Origin: Paucibacter sp. B2R-40
Lineage (GTDB): Bacteria; Pseudomonadota; Gammaproteobacteria; Burkholderiales; Burkholderiaceae_C
Direction: 5' to 3'
Length of the DNA stretch: 64,000 nucleotides
Assembly: GCF_025717555.1 (NCBI RefSeq)
Contig: NZ_JAJIRP010000008.1
Location: forward strand, 186,001-250,000
Both the position numbers and the translations under genes were made by a program. How positions within the stretch are numbered: the stretch's first letter is position 1; each line of letters begins with the position of its first letter. The notes beneath the pieces were generated by a model, which was not told where the DNA came from, did no database searches, and saw only the letters and a program-made list of their open reading frames with translations. Shown here one piece after another: positions 1-8,418 of the stretch.

Positions 1-1
1 T

Positions 2-943
2 TCACTGCGGTTCCGTCAGTTCGTAGGGCAGGGCGATAGGGCGCAACAGGGGACCGTCAGCTGAGCCCAGGTGCAAGCTGCCACTGGCGAGTGCAGCGAT
101 CTTGGTTTCGGCCAGCAGTAGCGCCTGTCCATCCTTGAAGGCCGCATTGGCAACCAATCCGGCCGGCTGGCCGGGGTCTTCGCTGTGGAAGATCTCTTGC
201 CCGGGCAAGACTTCAATACCTAAACCCGCCTCGGTCTCGAACAAAAAGGTGCGGCGCTTGAGCGTGCCGCGGTACTGCATACGCGCCACCACTTCCTGGC
301 CGGGGTAGCAGCCTTTTTGGAAGTTAACGCCGCCCAGCAACTCCAGATTGAGCATCTGCGGTACGAACTGCTCGTTGGTGGCGCTGAGCACCCAGGGCTG
401 ACCGCTGAGCAGTTCAAGCCACTGCCAGTCGGATTCGCTCAAAGCGGGCAGCGCAGGCGCGGCGGCCGCAAGGTCTTGCGCGAGCAGGAAGCGAGCTTGG
501 CCTGCCAAGCCGGGCAGGCGAATCACCTTGGCCGAGCCGACATCGGTACTGGCCCAGCGCTGCGCCGGCGCCGCGTCCCCCAGCCACGCCTCGGCACTCG
601 CGCCACTCAGGCCCCAGAGCGCAATCTCTGCGCTAGCGTCGCTGAGTTTGCATTTGGCGCGCATCACGAACATGGACAAGCGCTTCAAAATTGCCGGCAA
701 TTGCTCCGTCGGCAGGGCCAGCAGCACTTCGCTTTCGCTGGTTTTCCAGCCGATCAAGGTTGCCAGCAAGCGCCCCTTGGCCGAGCAAAAGCCGGCCAGG
801 CGCGCCTCGTGCAGGCCCAGCAGGGCGAAGTCCTGGGTCAGTTGGCTATGCAAGAACTTGGCCGCTTCCTCGCCCTGGGCGCGGATCACGCCCCATTGCT
901 TCAAACGAGCGGCGCCGTCAATGTTGTTGCTGAATGTAGTCAT
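2..943 (-). CDS. ygfZ: YgfZ/GcvT-like folate-binding protein
   Basis: This 313-residue protein belongs to the YgfZ (COG0354) family. These are cytoplasmic tetrahydrofolate-binding relatives of GcvT that help make or repair Fe-S clusters in enzymes such as MiaB. The family signature K-G-C-Y-x-G-Q-E is present as KGCYPGQE at residues 210-217, with the conserved cysteine at 212. The open frame extends upstream to 1225, but that part is antisense to mltG and low in complexity. The ATG at 943, followed by MTTFSNNIDG, gives the usual family length. The gene diverges from mltG with about 50 bases between the start codons. The stop codon lies at the very edge of the window, so the gene is complete. 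Confidence 0.93.
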   Translation of the reverse strand: MTTFSNNIDGAARLKQWGVIRAQGEEAAKFLHSQLTQDFALLGLHEARLAGFCSAKGRLLATLIGWKTSESEVLLALPTEQLPAILKRLSMFVMRAKCKLSDASAEIALWGLSGASAEAWLGDAAPAQRWASTDVGSAKVIRLPGLAGQARFLLAQDLAAAAPALPALSESDWQWLELLSGQPWVLSATNEQFVPQMLNLELLGGVNFQKGCYPGQEVVARMQYRGTLKRRTFLFETEAGLGIEVLPGQEIFHSEDPGQPAGLVANAAFKDGQALLLAETKIAALASGSLHLGSADGPLLRPIALPYELTEPQ

Positions 944-996
944 GGCGCGATTATCATCAGCGCCCGAATCAGGGCGTGGGCAAAAGGGTATTGGTG

Positions 997-1989
997 ATGA
1001 AATTTTTAGGCAAATTGCTGGCAACCCTGTTTTTGCTTGTGGCACTGCTGGGTGGAGCGATTTTTTGGTGGCTACAGGCACCGCTGAGTTTGGCGGCACC
1101 TTCGGTCGAGTTGTCGGTCGAGGCCGGCGCCTCTCCGCGTGAGGTGGCGCTGGCCTGGGCCAATGCCGGCGTGCAGACCGATGCGCGCTTGCTGTACCAA
1201 TGGTTTCGCTGGTCCGGCCAGGCACGCTTGATTCGCGCCGGCAGCTACGAGATTCACCAAGGTGCGACGCCGCGCGAGCTGCTGGCCAAAATGGTGCGCG
1301 GCGACGAGGTTCTGGAGCAGTTGCGCCTGATCGAGGGTTGGACTTTTGCTCAGGTTCGCGCTGCGCTGGCCAAGGCGCCGGCGCTCAAGCAAAGCACGGC
1401 CGGCCTGAGCGAAGCGCAAGTGATGGGTTTGCTGGGCGCGCCCGAGCAGGCGGCAGAAGGGCGTTTTTTCCCCGATACCTATGCCTATAGCCGGGGGGTG
1501 AGCGACTTGACGGTCTTGAAGCGCGCCCACAAAGCGATGCAAAGGCGCCTCGACGCCGCCTGGGCTGGGCGTAGCGAGGGCCTGCCTTTGAGGAACCCGG
1601 ACGAAGCGCTGATCCTGGCCTCCATCGTGGAAAAAGAAACCGGCGCTGCCGCCGACCGAAGTCTGGTGGCCGCCGTCTTCATCAACCGCCTGCGTCTGGG
1701 CATGCCTTTGCAGACCGACCCGACGGTGATCTATGGCCTGGGTGCGGCCTTCGACGGCAATCTGCGCAAGCGCGATTTGCTGGCCGACACGCCCTTCAAC
1801 ACCTATACCCGTGGCGGTCTGCCGCCTACGCCGATTGCGATGCCGGGCAATGCCTCGCTGCTGGCCGCGCTGCATCCGGCGCGCAGCCGCGCGCTCTACT
1901 TTGTGGCCCGCGGCGACGGCTCCAGCGAGTTCAGTGAGGATTTGGCCGCGCATAATCGCGCGGTCAATAAATTCCAGCGCGGCAAATAG
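997..1989 (+). CDS. mltG: Endolytic murein transglycosylase MltG (YceG family)
   Basis: MltG cuts nascent glycan strands in the periplasm and is thought to end peptidoglycan chain growth. The 330-residue protein has a short cytoplasmic start, one membrane helix at about residues 7-27, and then a periplasmic YceG domain. The segment ASIVEKETG at about 208-216 carries the family's catalytic glutamate (E212), and GMPLQTDPTVIYG follows as usual. A GTG at 976 would add seven residues, but ATG 997 directly precedes the membrane anchor (MKFLGK) and is preferred. It heads the run mltG-tmk-holB-pilZ-tatD, with tmk starting 15 bases after its stop. Confidence 0.95.
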   Translation: MKFLGKLLATLFLLVALLGGAIFWWLQAPLSLAAPSVELSVEAGASPREVALAWANAGVQTDARLLYQWFRWSGQARLIRAGSYEIHQGATPRELLAKMVRGDEVLEQLRLIEGWTFAQVRAALAKAPALKQSTAGLSEAQVMGLLGAPEQAAEGRFFPDTYAYSRGVSDLTVLKRAHKAMQRRLDAAWAGRSEGLPLRNPDEALILASIVEKETGAAADRSLVAAVFINRLRLGMPLQTDPTVIYGLGAAFDGNLRKRDLLADTPFNTYTRGGLPPTPIAMPGNASLLAALHPARSRALYFVARGDGSSEFSEDLAAHNRAVNKFQRGK

Positions 1990-2004
1990 AGCAAATTAAA
2001 CCAA

Positions 2005-2616
2005 GTGACAGCCAGATTCATTACCTTCGAAGGCATAGATGGGGCCGGCAAGTCGACCCATATTGCGGCGCTGACCGAGCGCTTGAGTGCGCGCGGCGCC
2101 GTCGTCGTCAACACCCGAGAGCCGGGTGGCACCGAGCTGGCCGAGACCCTGCGTGGGCTCTTTTTGCACAGCGGCATGGACAGCTTGACCGAGGCCTTGC
2201 TGGTGTTTGCGGGCCGGCGTGACCATTTGCAGCGGGTGATCGAGCCGGCCTTGGCCGCAGGCCAGACCGTCTTGTGTGATCGTTACACCGACGCCAGCTT
2301 TGCCTACCAGGGCGCCGGCCGGGGCATGGACCTGACCGTGCTGACGACGCTGGAGCAATGGGTGCAAAACGGGCGCCAGCCCGACCTGACGCTGTGGTTT
2401 GATCTGCCGGCCGAGATGGCAGCAACACGCCGTGCGGCCGCGCGCGAAGCCGATCGCTTCGAGCAGCAGGACCTGGACTTTTTCGAACGCGTGCGGGGCG
2501 GCTATGCCGCGCGTGCCGCGGCCGCGCCCCAGCGTTTTGCGCGTATCGACGCGAGCGGCTCGGTGGCCGAAGTGGCGGCGCAAATCTCTGCCGTGATGGA
2601 GGCGCGCGGGTGGTAG
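2005..2616 (+). CDS. tmk: Thymidylate kinase
   Basis: The enzyme phosphorylates dTMP to dTDP for DNA synthesis. The 203-residue protein shows the P-loop GIDGAGKST at 10-18, the nucleoside-binding REPGG stretch at 38-42, and [12 protein letters not shown] from residue 92. Length is normal for bacterial Tmk. The start is GTG at 2005; no ATG lies close enough to preserve the N-terminal beta strand that precedes the P-loop. The 3' end overlaps holB by seven bases, which suggests translational coupling. Tmk followed by HolB is a common bacterial order. Confidence 0.96.
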   Translation: MTARFITFEGIDGAGKSTHIAALTERLSARGAVVVNTREPGGTELAETLRGLFLHSGMDSLTEALLVFAGRRDHLQRVIEPALAAGQTVLCDRYTDASFAYQGAGRGMDLTVLTTLEQWVQNGRQPDLTLWFDLPAEMAATRRAAAREADRFEQQDLDFFERVRGGYAARAAAAPQRFARIDASGSVAEVAAQISAVMEARGW

Positions 2617-3653
2617 CCGGCCAACAACAGCAAGTGCTGCCATGGTTGCTGCAGCCCTTGAGTCAGGCGCTCGCGACGGCGCGCTCGCACGCCTTGCTGG
2701 TGCAGGGGCCGGCGGGTGTGGGTCAGTTCGATTTGGCGTTGCAGTTGGCGCAGGCTTGGCTGTGCGAGGCGCATCCGGCGGACTCAGCCGAGCGCCCCGG
2801 CCCGGCCTGCGGACACTGCGCGAGTTGCCTGCTATTTCAGTCGCATACGCATCCTGACTTCCAGTTGCTGCTGCCGGATGCTTTGCGTGAGACGCTGGGC
2901 TGGGCACAAGAAAGCGAGGCCGGCAAGGACGGTGAGCCTAAAGCCTCCAAAACCAAGCCCAGCCGCGAGATCAAGATCGATGCGGTGCGGGCGATGCTCG
3001 GCTTCACGCAGGTCACCTCAGCCCGCGGCCGCGCCAAGGTGGTGGTGGTTTATCCGGCCGAGGCCTTGAACAATGTGGCGGCCAATGCCTTGCTCAAGAC
3101 GCTGGAGGAGCCCGGCGGTTTGCTGCGTTTTGTCTTGGCCAGCAACTCGCCCGAGGGCTTGCTGCCGACCATCCGCAGCCGCTGCCAACCCTTGCCGCTG
3201 GGCCTGCCGGCCCAGGCACCGGCGCTGCAATGGTTGAGCGAGCAGGGCGTTGACGGCGCGGAAGTGTTGCTGATGGCTGCCGGCGGTCGCCCGCAGGAAG
3301 CCAAGGATTGGTTTGAGGCCGGCCTTCGCGCGCAAGCTTGGCAGCAACTGCCCCAGCGCTTGGCGCGCGGCGAGGCGGCAGCCTTGGCCGACTGGCCCTT
3401 GCCGCGCGCCATCGACGCCTTGCAGCGCCTGTGCCATGACCTGCTGCGACGCAGCCATGGTGCGCCGCCCAGCTATTTCGCCGCCGAATGCCTGCCCTCG
3501 CCCAAGCTCTCGGCTCCGCTGCATGGCTGGGAGGCTGTTCTGCGCCGCGCTGCACGCCATGCCGAGCACCCTTTGAATGCCGGCCTGCTGATGGAGTCGC
3601 TGTTTGCTCAGGGTCGCCAAGCGCTGATGGAAGCAACGCCGCGCCGGGGATGA
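2610..3653 (+). CDS. holB: DNA polymerase III subunit delta'
   Basis: Delta' is the non-catalytic clamp-loader subunit that, with delta and the DnaX subunits, opens the beta clamp. The 347-residue protein has an AAA+ fold with a degenerate P-loop, GPAGVGQ at 33-39, where the usual lysine is glutamine. This fits delta', which does not hydrolyse ATP. Four cysteines at 52, 67, 70 and 73 form the family zinc module. The sensor-like IRSRCQPL follows. An acidic/lysine-rich insert lies at about residues 95-115. The start is GTG 2610, seven bases inside tmk. Confidence 0.93.
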   Translation: MVAGQQQQVLPWLLQPLSQALATARSHALLVQGPAGVGQFDLALQLAQAWLCEAHPADSAERPGPACGHCASCLLFQSHTHPDFQLLLPDALRETLGWAQESEAGKDGEPKASKTKPSREIKIDAVRAMLGFTQVTSARGRAKVVVVYPAEALNNVAANALLKTLEEPGGLLRFVLASNSPEGLLPTIRSRCQPLPLGLPAQAPALQWLSEQGVDGAEVLLMAAGGRPQEAKDWFEAGLRAQAWQQLPQRLARGEAAALADWPLPRAIDALQRLCHDLLRRSHGAPPSYFAAECLPSPKLSAPLHGWEAVLRRAARHAEHPLNAGLLMESLFAQGRQALMEATPRRG

Positions 3654-3708
3654 GGACGGCCGTTTTTCGACCGATGCCGATGCGGGGCTTTCGCTACACT
3701 TGGCCTCC

Positions 3709-4128
3709 ATGAGTGATCAGCCTTCAAAACCCAGCGCCTCCGTGGCCAATACGGGTGTACCCGGTGTGGCGGTGCCGGCCACGGCAGGTGCCCGGCCCAG
3801 CGTGATTCAGTTGGCCTTCAAGGAGAAGGGTGCGCTCTATGCGGCCTATATGCCGGTGTTCCTGGATGGCGGCTTGTTTGTGCCGACGACGCGCGAATAT
3901 CGCCTGGGTGAAGATGTTTACCTGCTGCTGGCCCTGCCCGATGACAATCAGCGTTATCCGGTGGCAGGCAAGATTGCCTGGTTGACGCCGGCCAACGCCT
4001 CCGGTGGCCGCACCCAAGGCATTGGTGTGCGGTTTCCCTCCGATGAAAAAAGCCGTTTGGTCAAACTCAAGATCGAAGAAATCCTGGGCACGCAAATTTC
4101 ATCTTCAAAGCCGACCCAGACGATTTGA
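3709..4128 (+). CDS. PilZ-domain protein, type IV pilus PilZ-like
   Basis: The 139-residue protein has an Ala/Pro/Val-rich N-terminus of about 30 residues followed by one PilZ domain (about 35-125). PilZ proteins either bind cyclic di-GMP or, in the pilus-assembly branch, act without it. The N-terminal RxxxR and D/NxSxxG ligand motifs of c-di-GMP binders are not evident here, so it resembles the non-binding type IV pilus PilZ often found between holB and tatD. ATG 3709 (MSDQPSK) is preferred over TTG 3700. It lies 55 bases after holB and 6 bases before tatD, probably in one operon. Confidence 0.85.
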   Translation: MSDQPSKPSASVANTGVPGVAVPATAGARPSVIQLAFKEKGALYAAYMPVFLDGGLFVPTTREYRLGEDVYLLLALPDDNQRYPVAGKIAWLTPANASGGRTQGIGVRFPSDEKSRLVKLKIEEILGTQISSSKPTQTI

Positions 4129-4134
4129 TCAGCT

Positions 4135-4914
4135 ATGTTCATTGATTCCCATTGCCATCTGAGCTTTCCCGAGTTGCATGCGCGATTGCCGGAAATTCTG
4201 GCCGAAATGGCCACCGCGCAAGTTGAGCAGGCGATTTGCATCTGCACCACGATGGAAGAATTCCCGCTCGTCCAAAGTCTTGCGCACCAATATCCGCAAC
4301 TCTGGGCCACGGTTGGCGTTCATCCGGACAACGAGGATGTGCATGAACCCAGCGTTGAAGAATTGGTGGCGGGTGCGGCCGACCCCAAGGTGGTTGCGAT
4401 CGGTGAAACCGGCCTCGACTATTACCGTCTGAACGGGCGCAGCATTGAGGGCGATATGGCGTGGCAGCGCGAGCGCTTTCGCACCCATATCCGTGCCGCC
4501 AGACTGGCCGCCAAGCCCTTGGTAATTCATACCCGCAGCAGCGCCGCCGACACCTTGCGCTTGCTGGACGAAGAGGGCGGTGAACAGGCCGGCGGCGTGT
4601 TCCATTGCTTCGCCGAAAGCGTCGAGGTGGCCTTGGCGGCCGTCGAGCGTGGCTATTACGTGTCCTTCTCCGGCATTCTGAGCTTCAAGAGCGCCCAGGA
4701 CTTGCGCGATGTGGCTGCGGCGCTGCCCTTGGAGCGTTTGTTGATCGAAACCGACAGTCCCTATCTGGCGCCGGTGCCCTACCGCGGGCGCACCAACAGT
4801 CCCGCTTATGTACCCCATGTCGGCGCGGCCTTGGCGGCTGTCAAAGGCGTGTCGATTGAAGAGTTGGCGGCGCAAACCTCGGCCAATTGCCGGCGCCTGT
4901 TTGGTTTGAATTGA
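4135..4914 (+). CDS. TatD-family metal-dependent hydrolase (YcfH type)
   Basis: This 259-residue TIM-barrel protein belongs to the TatD/YcfH deoxyribonuclease-like hydrolases. Metal ligands are visible: HCH at residues 6-8 (MFIDSHCHL), E91 in AIGETGLDYY, histidines in VIHTRS and FHCFA, and the aspartate in ETDSPYLAP. The substrate cannot be read from sequence; family members have 3'-5' DNase or related activities. The gene directly follows pilZ, as in many Burkholderiales, and ends 12 bases before the ankyrin gene. I give no symbol because tatD and ycfH paralogues are hard to separate by eye. Confidence 0.93.
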   Translation: MFIDSHCHLSFPELHARLPEILAEMATAQVEQAICICTTMEEFPLVQSLAHQYPQLWATVGVHPDNEDVHEPSVEELVAGAADPKVVAIGETGLDYYRLNGRSIEGDMAWQRERFRTHIRAARLAAKPLVIHTRSSAADTLRLLDEEGGEQAGGVFHCFAESVEVALAAVERGYYVSFSGILSFKSAQDLRDVAAALPLERLLIETDSPYLAPVPYRGRTNSPAYVPHVGAALAAVKGVSIEELAAQTSANCRRLFGLN

Positions 4915-4926
4915 CGAAGGGGAGTC

Positions 4927-5574
4927 ATGAACGCAGGCTTAAAAAGCGCGCTGTTTGCGCTCAATCTCGCCCTGGCTGGGGCTTGTGTGGCCGCGCCCAT
5001 TGATGACTTGGTGTTGGCGGCCGAGCTGAACGATGGCTACAACCTGAGTCGCTTGCTGCAGCGCGGTGTTGACCCTAACAAGCCCGATGCACGTGGCCGT
5101 TATGCGCTCGGTATTGCCTTGCGCGAGGACTCAGACAAAGCTTTCGATAGTTTGCTGGCCCATCCCCAATTGGATATCTTGACCGTCAATGCAAACGGTG
5201 AGTCCGCACTGATGCTGGCGGCCATCAGGGGCAAGTTGGACTGGGTCCAAAAGCTGGTTCAAAAGGGCGCGCCTATCAATACCCCCGGCTGGACGCCGCT
5301 GCATTACGCCTGCAGCGGGCCAGACAACGGCGTCGCGGCCTGGTTGCTGAGTCAGGGTGCGGAAATCAACGCGCGCTCACCCAATGGCAGTACGCCCTTG
5401 ATGATGTCGGCACGCTATGGAGCGCTTGATCTGCCCGCGACCTTGTTGAAGGCTGGCGCCGACGTCAATGTGCGTAACGACCAAGGCCTCAGTGCCGCTG
5501 ATTTTGCGGCCACCGCCGGGCGCGATGAATTGAAGGCCAAGCTCTCAAAGCTAATGGTTAAATCCGGCGGCTGA
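4927..5574 (+). CDS. Exported ankyrin-repeat protein
   Basis: The 215-residue product starts with a likely Sec signal peptide (MNAGLKSALFALNLALAGACVAA, about 23 residues, cut after an Ala-rich end). The rest is a series of ankyrin repeats from about residue 30 to 210. Repeat hallmarks include GESALMLAAIRG, GWTPLHYAC, GSTPLMMSARYG and GADVNVRNDQGLSA. Ankyrin repeats bind other proteins, so a periplasmic protein-interaction role is inferred; no partner is evident. The ATG at 4927 has GGGGAG a few bases upstream. It is the last gene of the mltG run. Confidence 0.88.
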   Translation: MNAGLKSALFALNLALAGACVAAPIDDLVLAAELNDGYNLSRLLQRGVDPNKPDARGRYALGIALREDSDKAFDSLLAHPQLDILTVNANGESALMLAAIRGKLDWVQKLVQKGAPINTPGWTPLHYACSGPDNGVAAWLLSQGAEINARSPNGSTPLMMSARYGALDLPATLLKAGADVNVRNDQGLSAADFAATAGRDELKAKLSKLMVKSGG

Positions 5575-5677
5575 GGCTGGGTTTTTGGCCTTGCCACAGC
5601 AAGCGACTAGGAGTTTGCCTGACACGCTCATTGGTGCGCCCCCGACTATGCCGAATTGGCCTGGCTCCCTACAGTTA

Positions 5678-5697
5678 CTTACATCTTGAAACGTAAG
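5678..5697. promoter_or_regulatory. Inverted repeat before small orphan gene
   Basis: CTTACATCTTGAAACGTAAG reads as arms CTTAC and GTAAG around a 10-base centre, 18 bases before the ATG of the small gene at 5716. Its position suits a transcription-factor site or part of a promoter. The factor is unknown. Confidence 0.35.
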
Positions 5698-5715
5698 AAC
5701 TAACGGAGCATCACC

Positions 5716-5949
5716 ATGTTGAGCACCCAAATTGCAAGCGCCTTGTACAGCCCCTTCGCCATGCTGCTCAACCCGGAGGAGGTGGTGTCAGCGATGGAAC
5801 ATTCCGAGCTGCTCAATCGACTGCACAGCCAGGTATACCGCCCGCTGGACAAGCCACTGATCCCGAAGGGCAAGTTCGCTGCAGCAGACTTCGATCGCCA
5901 GATCGATGAGACACCCGATGACTTGGAACTGCTCGAACAGGTCATGTGA
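5716..5949 (+). CDS. Small protein of unknown function (77 aa)
   Basis: I cannot assign a function. The product is acidic and probably cytoplasmic, with no signal peptide or convincing membrane helix. The N-terminal half (MLSTQIASALYSPFAMLLNP) is mildly hydrophobic, the middle has EHSELLNRLHSQVYRPLDKP, and the C-terminal third is acidic (DETPDDLELLEQ). It looks real: a GGAG ribosome site lies seven bases before the ATG, codon choice matches the neighbouring genes, and it has its own upstream gap with an inverted repeat. It ends 10 bases before the stop of the facing rsxB gene. I have an impression of similar short proteins in related Burkholderiales, but this is memory and not a search result. 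Confidence 0.7.
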   Translation: MLSTQIASALYSPFAMLLNPEEVVSAMEHSELLNRLHSQVYRPLDKPLIPKGKFAAADFDRQIDETPDDLELLEQVM

Positions 5950-5959
5950 GGCGAGCAGT

Positions 5960-6643
5960 TCAGCCTTGACGCTTGGCGCGGGCGCGCGCCAATGCCGCTT
6001 CGATGACGGCGCGTTTGGCGTCCAAGGCGCTCGGCTCGGTGAGTTTGGACGCCGCAGCCAGATCGACCAGCTTGGCTTCGGCCTTGGCGACAAGGCGGGC
6101 GCTGTTTTCTTGCTCGGCGCGGGCAAGATGGAGCTGATGAAATCGATAGCGCTCGCGGGCGGCATCCGCTTGGTTGCCGCTCCAGGCGGCCCAGCCGCTG
6201 AGCTCGGGCTGGAGGCTCACCAGCGAAATGCAGTCGACCGGGCAGGCCGGCACGCATAACTCGCAACCGGTGCATTGCTCATTGACGACGACATGCATTT
6301 GCTTGGGCGCGCCCACAATGCAGTCCACCGGGCAAGCCTTGATGCACAAGGTGCAACCAATACACCAGGCTTCATCAATGAGCGCCAGTTTCAGTGGCCC
6401 CTCCAGGCCATGTTCTGCACTCAAAGGCAGGGCTGCGCGCCCGGTAATCGCCGCCAAGCGCTGTATGCCCTCGGCGCCGCCGGGTGGGCACTGGTTGATG
6501 CCGGCCTCACCTTGCGCGACCGCCACGGCATAGGCGTGGCAGTCGGCGTAGCCGCATCGGGTGCACTGCGTTTGCGGCAGCGCGGCGTCAATCTCCGCGA
6601 TCAACCGCCGCAGGTTTGCCGGTGCTGATACTCGAACGGTCAA
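5960..6643 (-). CDS. rsxB: RsxB/RnfB-type ferredoxin, electron transport complex subunit B
   Basis: The 227-residue product carries three Fe-S sites. An N-terminal 4Fe-4S domain has C27, C30, C35 and C52 (CTRCGYADC, then NQCPPGG). Two ferredoxin clusters follow: [12 protein letters not shown] and [13 protein letters not shown] helical, charged tail of about 70 residues ends the protein. It lacks the N-terminal membrane helix of full RnfB, and no other rnf/rsx subunit is in the window, so it probably acts as a soluble electron carrier. The only plausible start in this frame is TTG at 6643, which overlaps the phaZ stop as TTGA and implies coupling to phaZ. The longer frame upstream only re-reads the phaZ tail in another frame. 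Confidence 0.88.
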   Translation of the reverse strand: MTVRVSAPANLRRLIAEIDAALPQTQCTRCGYADCHAYAVAVAQGEAGINQCPPGGAEGIQRLAAITGRAALPLSAEHGLEGPLKLALIDEAWCIGCTLCIKACPVDCIVGAPKQMHVVVNEQCTGCELCVPACPVDCISLVSLQPELSGWAAWSGNQADAARERYRFHQLHLARAEQENSARLVAKAEAKLVDLAAASKLTEPSALDAKRAVIEAALARARAKRQG

Positions 6644-8070
6644 GTGCTTGATTTGCTTTTGGTCTTGCGAGCCGTTGCGGGGGCGGCAGTTGCGACGCGC
6701 GCAGAAGCCTTGGACGACGTGGAAGCGGTAGCTGCCACCGCAGCAGCAGGTGCGGGTGCAGGTGCAGATGCAGATGCAGTTGCAACGGCTGGAGCAGGAA
6801 CTGCCGCCTTGCTTGGCTTCAGCGCATCGGCGCGGTCGTACTTGCTGATGAAAGCCTGTACTTCCGGGTAGACGTTGTCGCGCCAGCGGCGGCCCGAGAA
6901 GATGCCGTAATGCCCGGCGCCGACGGCGTCGTAATGGTATTGATGCTCGGTAGAAACGCCCGAGCAAAGCTCATGTGCGGCCCGCGTCTGGCCGGCACCG
7001 GAGATGTCGTCGCGCTCACCTTCAACCGTCAGCAAGGCGGTGCCCTTGATGTCCTGCGGCCGCACCAATTGCCCCTTGACATTCCAGGTGCCGTTGACCA
7101 GGGCGAAGTCCTGGAACACGGTCTTGATGGTGTCGAGGTAGTACTCGGCCGGCATGTCCAGCACGGCGTTGTACTCGTCATAGAACTGGCGGTGCGAATC
7201 GGCGCTTTCGTCATCGCCGCGCATCAGGTCGAGGAAGTAGTCGTAGTGCGAGCTCATATGCACATTGGGGTTCATCGCGACGAAGCCGGTGTGCTGCAAA
7301 AAGCCCGGGTAGACCGCACGACCCGAGCCGGGGAAGTTGGTCGGTACGCGGTAAATCACATTGTTTTCGAACCAGCTGTAGGGCTTGTTCATGGCCAGAT
7401 TGTTGACCGCCGTCGGGCTCTTGCGCGCATCGATCGGGCCACCCATCATGGTCATGCTGCGCGGCGTTTGTTCGCCGCTGGAGGCCATCAGAGAAATGGC
7501 AGCCAGCACCGGCACGGTGGGCTGGCAGACCGAAATCACGTGGCAGTCCGGGCCGACCAAGCGGATGAATTCCTGCACATAGGCAATGTAGTCATCCAGA
7601 TGGAAGGCGCCGACTTCCTTGGGCACCATGCGGGCATCGGTCCAATCGGTGATGAACACCTTGTGGTCTTTGAGCAGTTGGCGCACGGTGTCGCGCAGCA
7701 AGGTGCTGTGATGACCTGAAAGTGGCGCCACGACCAAGACCGTCGGCTGATCCTTCATCTTGGACAAGACCGCCAGATCGTCGGTGTAACGCTTGAAGCG
7801 CAGCAGGCGGCAAAAGGGCTTGGTCAGCGGCACCAACTCTTGCACCGCGACTTCGACGCCGTCCACGATCACACCGCGAATCCCGAATTCCGGCTTTTCA
7901 TAATCCTTGGCCAGGCGGTGCATCAAGTCCAGACCGGCCGAAACGCGCTGCGACATCGGCGAATGCGAGAACGGCGACAGCGGGTGGTTATAGAGCTTGG
8001 CCGAGGCACTGGAGAACTCGGCGAACGGACTCATCAATGCGCGTTGAGTTTCGAAAAGCTGATACAGCAT
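6640..8070 (-). CDS. phaZ: Intracellular polyhydroxybutyrate depolymerase
   Basis: The protein degrades stored polyhydroxybutyrate granules to hydroxybutyrate units. From ATG 8070 it is 476 residues: [19 protein letters not shown] aligns with the start of the intracellular PhaZ (PhaZa) family. The nucleophile site is SVCQPTVP with cysteine 182 in place of a lipase serine, which is typical of this family. Family homology ends at about residue 415. The last 61 residues are an Ala/Pro/Ser/Lys-rich tail ending KTKSKSST, longer than I expect for the family. A longer frame (to 8160) exists, but its extra 30 residues match nothing I know. The stop overlaps the rsxB start. Confidence 0.92.
   Translation of the reverse strand: MLYQLFETQRALMSPFAEFSSASAKLYNHPLSPFSHSPMSQRVSAGLDLMHRLAKDYEKPEFGIRGVIVDGVEVAVQELVPLTKPFCRLLRFKRYTDDLAVLSKMKDQPTVLVVAPLSGHHSTLLRDTVRQLLKDHKVFITDWTDARMVPKEVGAFHLDDYIAYVQEFIRLVGPDCHVISVCQPTVPVLAAISLMASSGEQTPRSMTMMGGPIDARKSPTAVNNLAMNKPYSWFENNVIYRVPTNFPGSGRAVYPGFLQHTGFVAMNPNVHMSSHYDYFLDLMRGDDESADSHRQFYDEYNAVLDMPAEYYLDTIKTVFQDFALVNGTWNVKGQLVRPQDIKGTALLTVEGERDDISGAGQTRAAHELCSGVSTEHQYHYDAVGAGHYGIFSGRRWRDNVYPEVQAFISKYDRADALKPSKAAVPAPAVATASASAPAPAPAAAVAATASTSSKASARVATAAPATARKTKSKSST
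6746..6781. repeat. Six-base tandem array (GCRGDT)x6 in phaZ tail
   Basis: Six consecutive units of the form GC(A/G)G(G/A/T)T follow each other, then a further GCA. On the minus strand they encode the Ala-Pro/Ala-Ser run of the PhaZ tail. Unit changes keep the reading frame, so the tail length could vary between strains without a frameshift. Confidence 0.8.
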
Positions 8071-8418
8071 GGTGTGCCCTTGGGTTCGAGTAGAACGTTG
8101 GCGGTGGCCGACGTAAGCAGTGCAGGCGCAATATTGCCAGAAAATTGTGCGTTGCAGCATTTTAGGGCCTAAACCCTAAGTCCGTCGGACCACTGCACGC
8201 GTCGCTGAGCATCTTGATGCGCCTGCCGCAACGGAATTATGGCGGTACAGCCTCAGCGACTTCGCCCGAAAAGAGGCCTAAATGATCGCCTGCTGACAGC
8301 ACGGTGGCAGCATCAAGAGCCCTCTCGGGTGACGCGCAGGCCGCGTCTGCGCTAATCTGTCGGGTTGCGCATGCTGCCTCCTTAAGGCGGGTGGGCGCCA
8401 AATTCCAGGGAATACCCG
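8071..8418. other. 348-base gap between divergent phaZ and uvrB, dense in inverted repeats
   Basis: No gene is seen here. The gap must carry the promoters of phaZ and uvrB. Symmetric elements include GCAATATTGC (8128-8137), TTTAGG-G-CCTAAA (8161-8173), GTCCG-T-CGGAC (8180-8190), a long-range pair GTCGCTGAG / CTCAGCGAC (8201-8209 with 8252-8260) enclosing two smaller hairpins, TGCTG-A-CAGCA (8291-8301), and GCGCAG / CTGCGC (8334-8339 with 8347-8352). CCCGA at 8265 can also pair with TCGGG at 8325. I could not identify clear -35/-10 boxes or a LexA box. The GCAATATTGC element lies 58 bases upstream of the phaZ start and could be an operator. Confidence 0.6.

Noticed and set aside
33-42. Possible fragment of another gene before ygfZ at the window edge
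   Set aside because: The ygfZ stop codon is at bases 2-4, so nothing else can be read in the edge sequence.
943-1225. N-terminal extension of YgfZ to 407 residues
   Set aside because: The extension is Arg/Pro-rich and antisense to mltG. The conserved protein starts at 943.
2642-2708. Loss of the P-loop lysine in HolB as a sign of damage
   Set aside because: Delta' subunits normally have a degenerate, inactive ATP site. The zinc cysteines and length are intact.
5700-6275. 191-codon minus-strand frame over the small gene and the rsxB end
   Set aside because: It re-reads rsxB in another frame and the small plus-strand gene in reverse. The Fe-S motifs are in the rsxB frame only.
8341-8418. LexA (SOS) box before uvrB
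   Set aside because: No CTGT-N8-ACAG site could be found; the CTGT at 8357 lacks a partner at the right distance.
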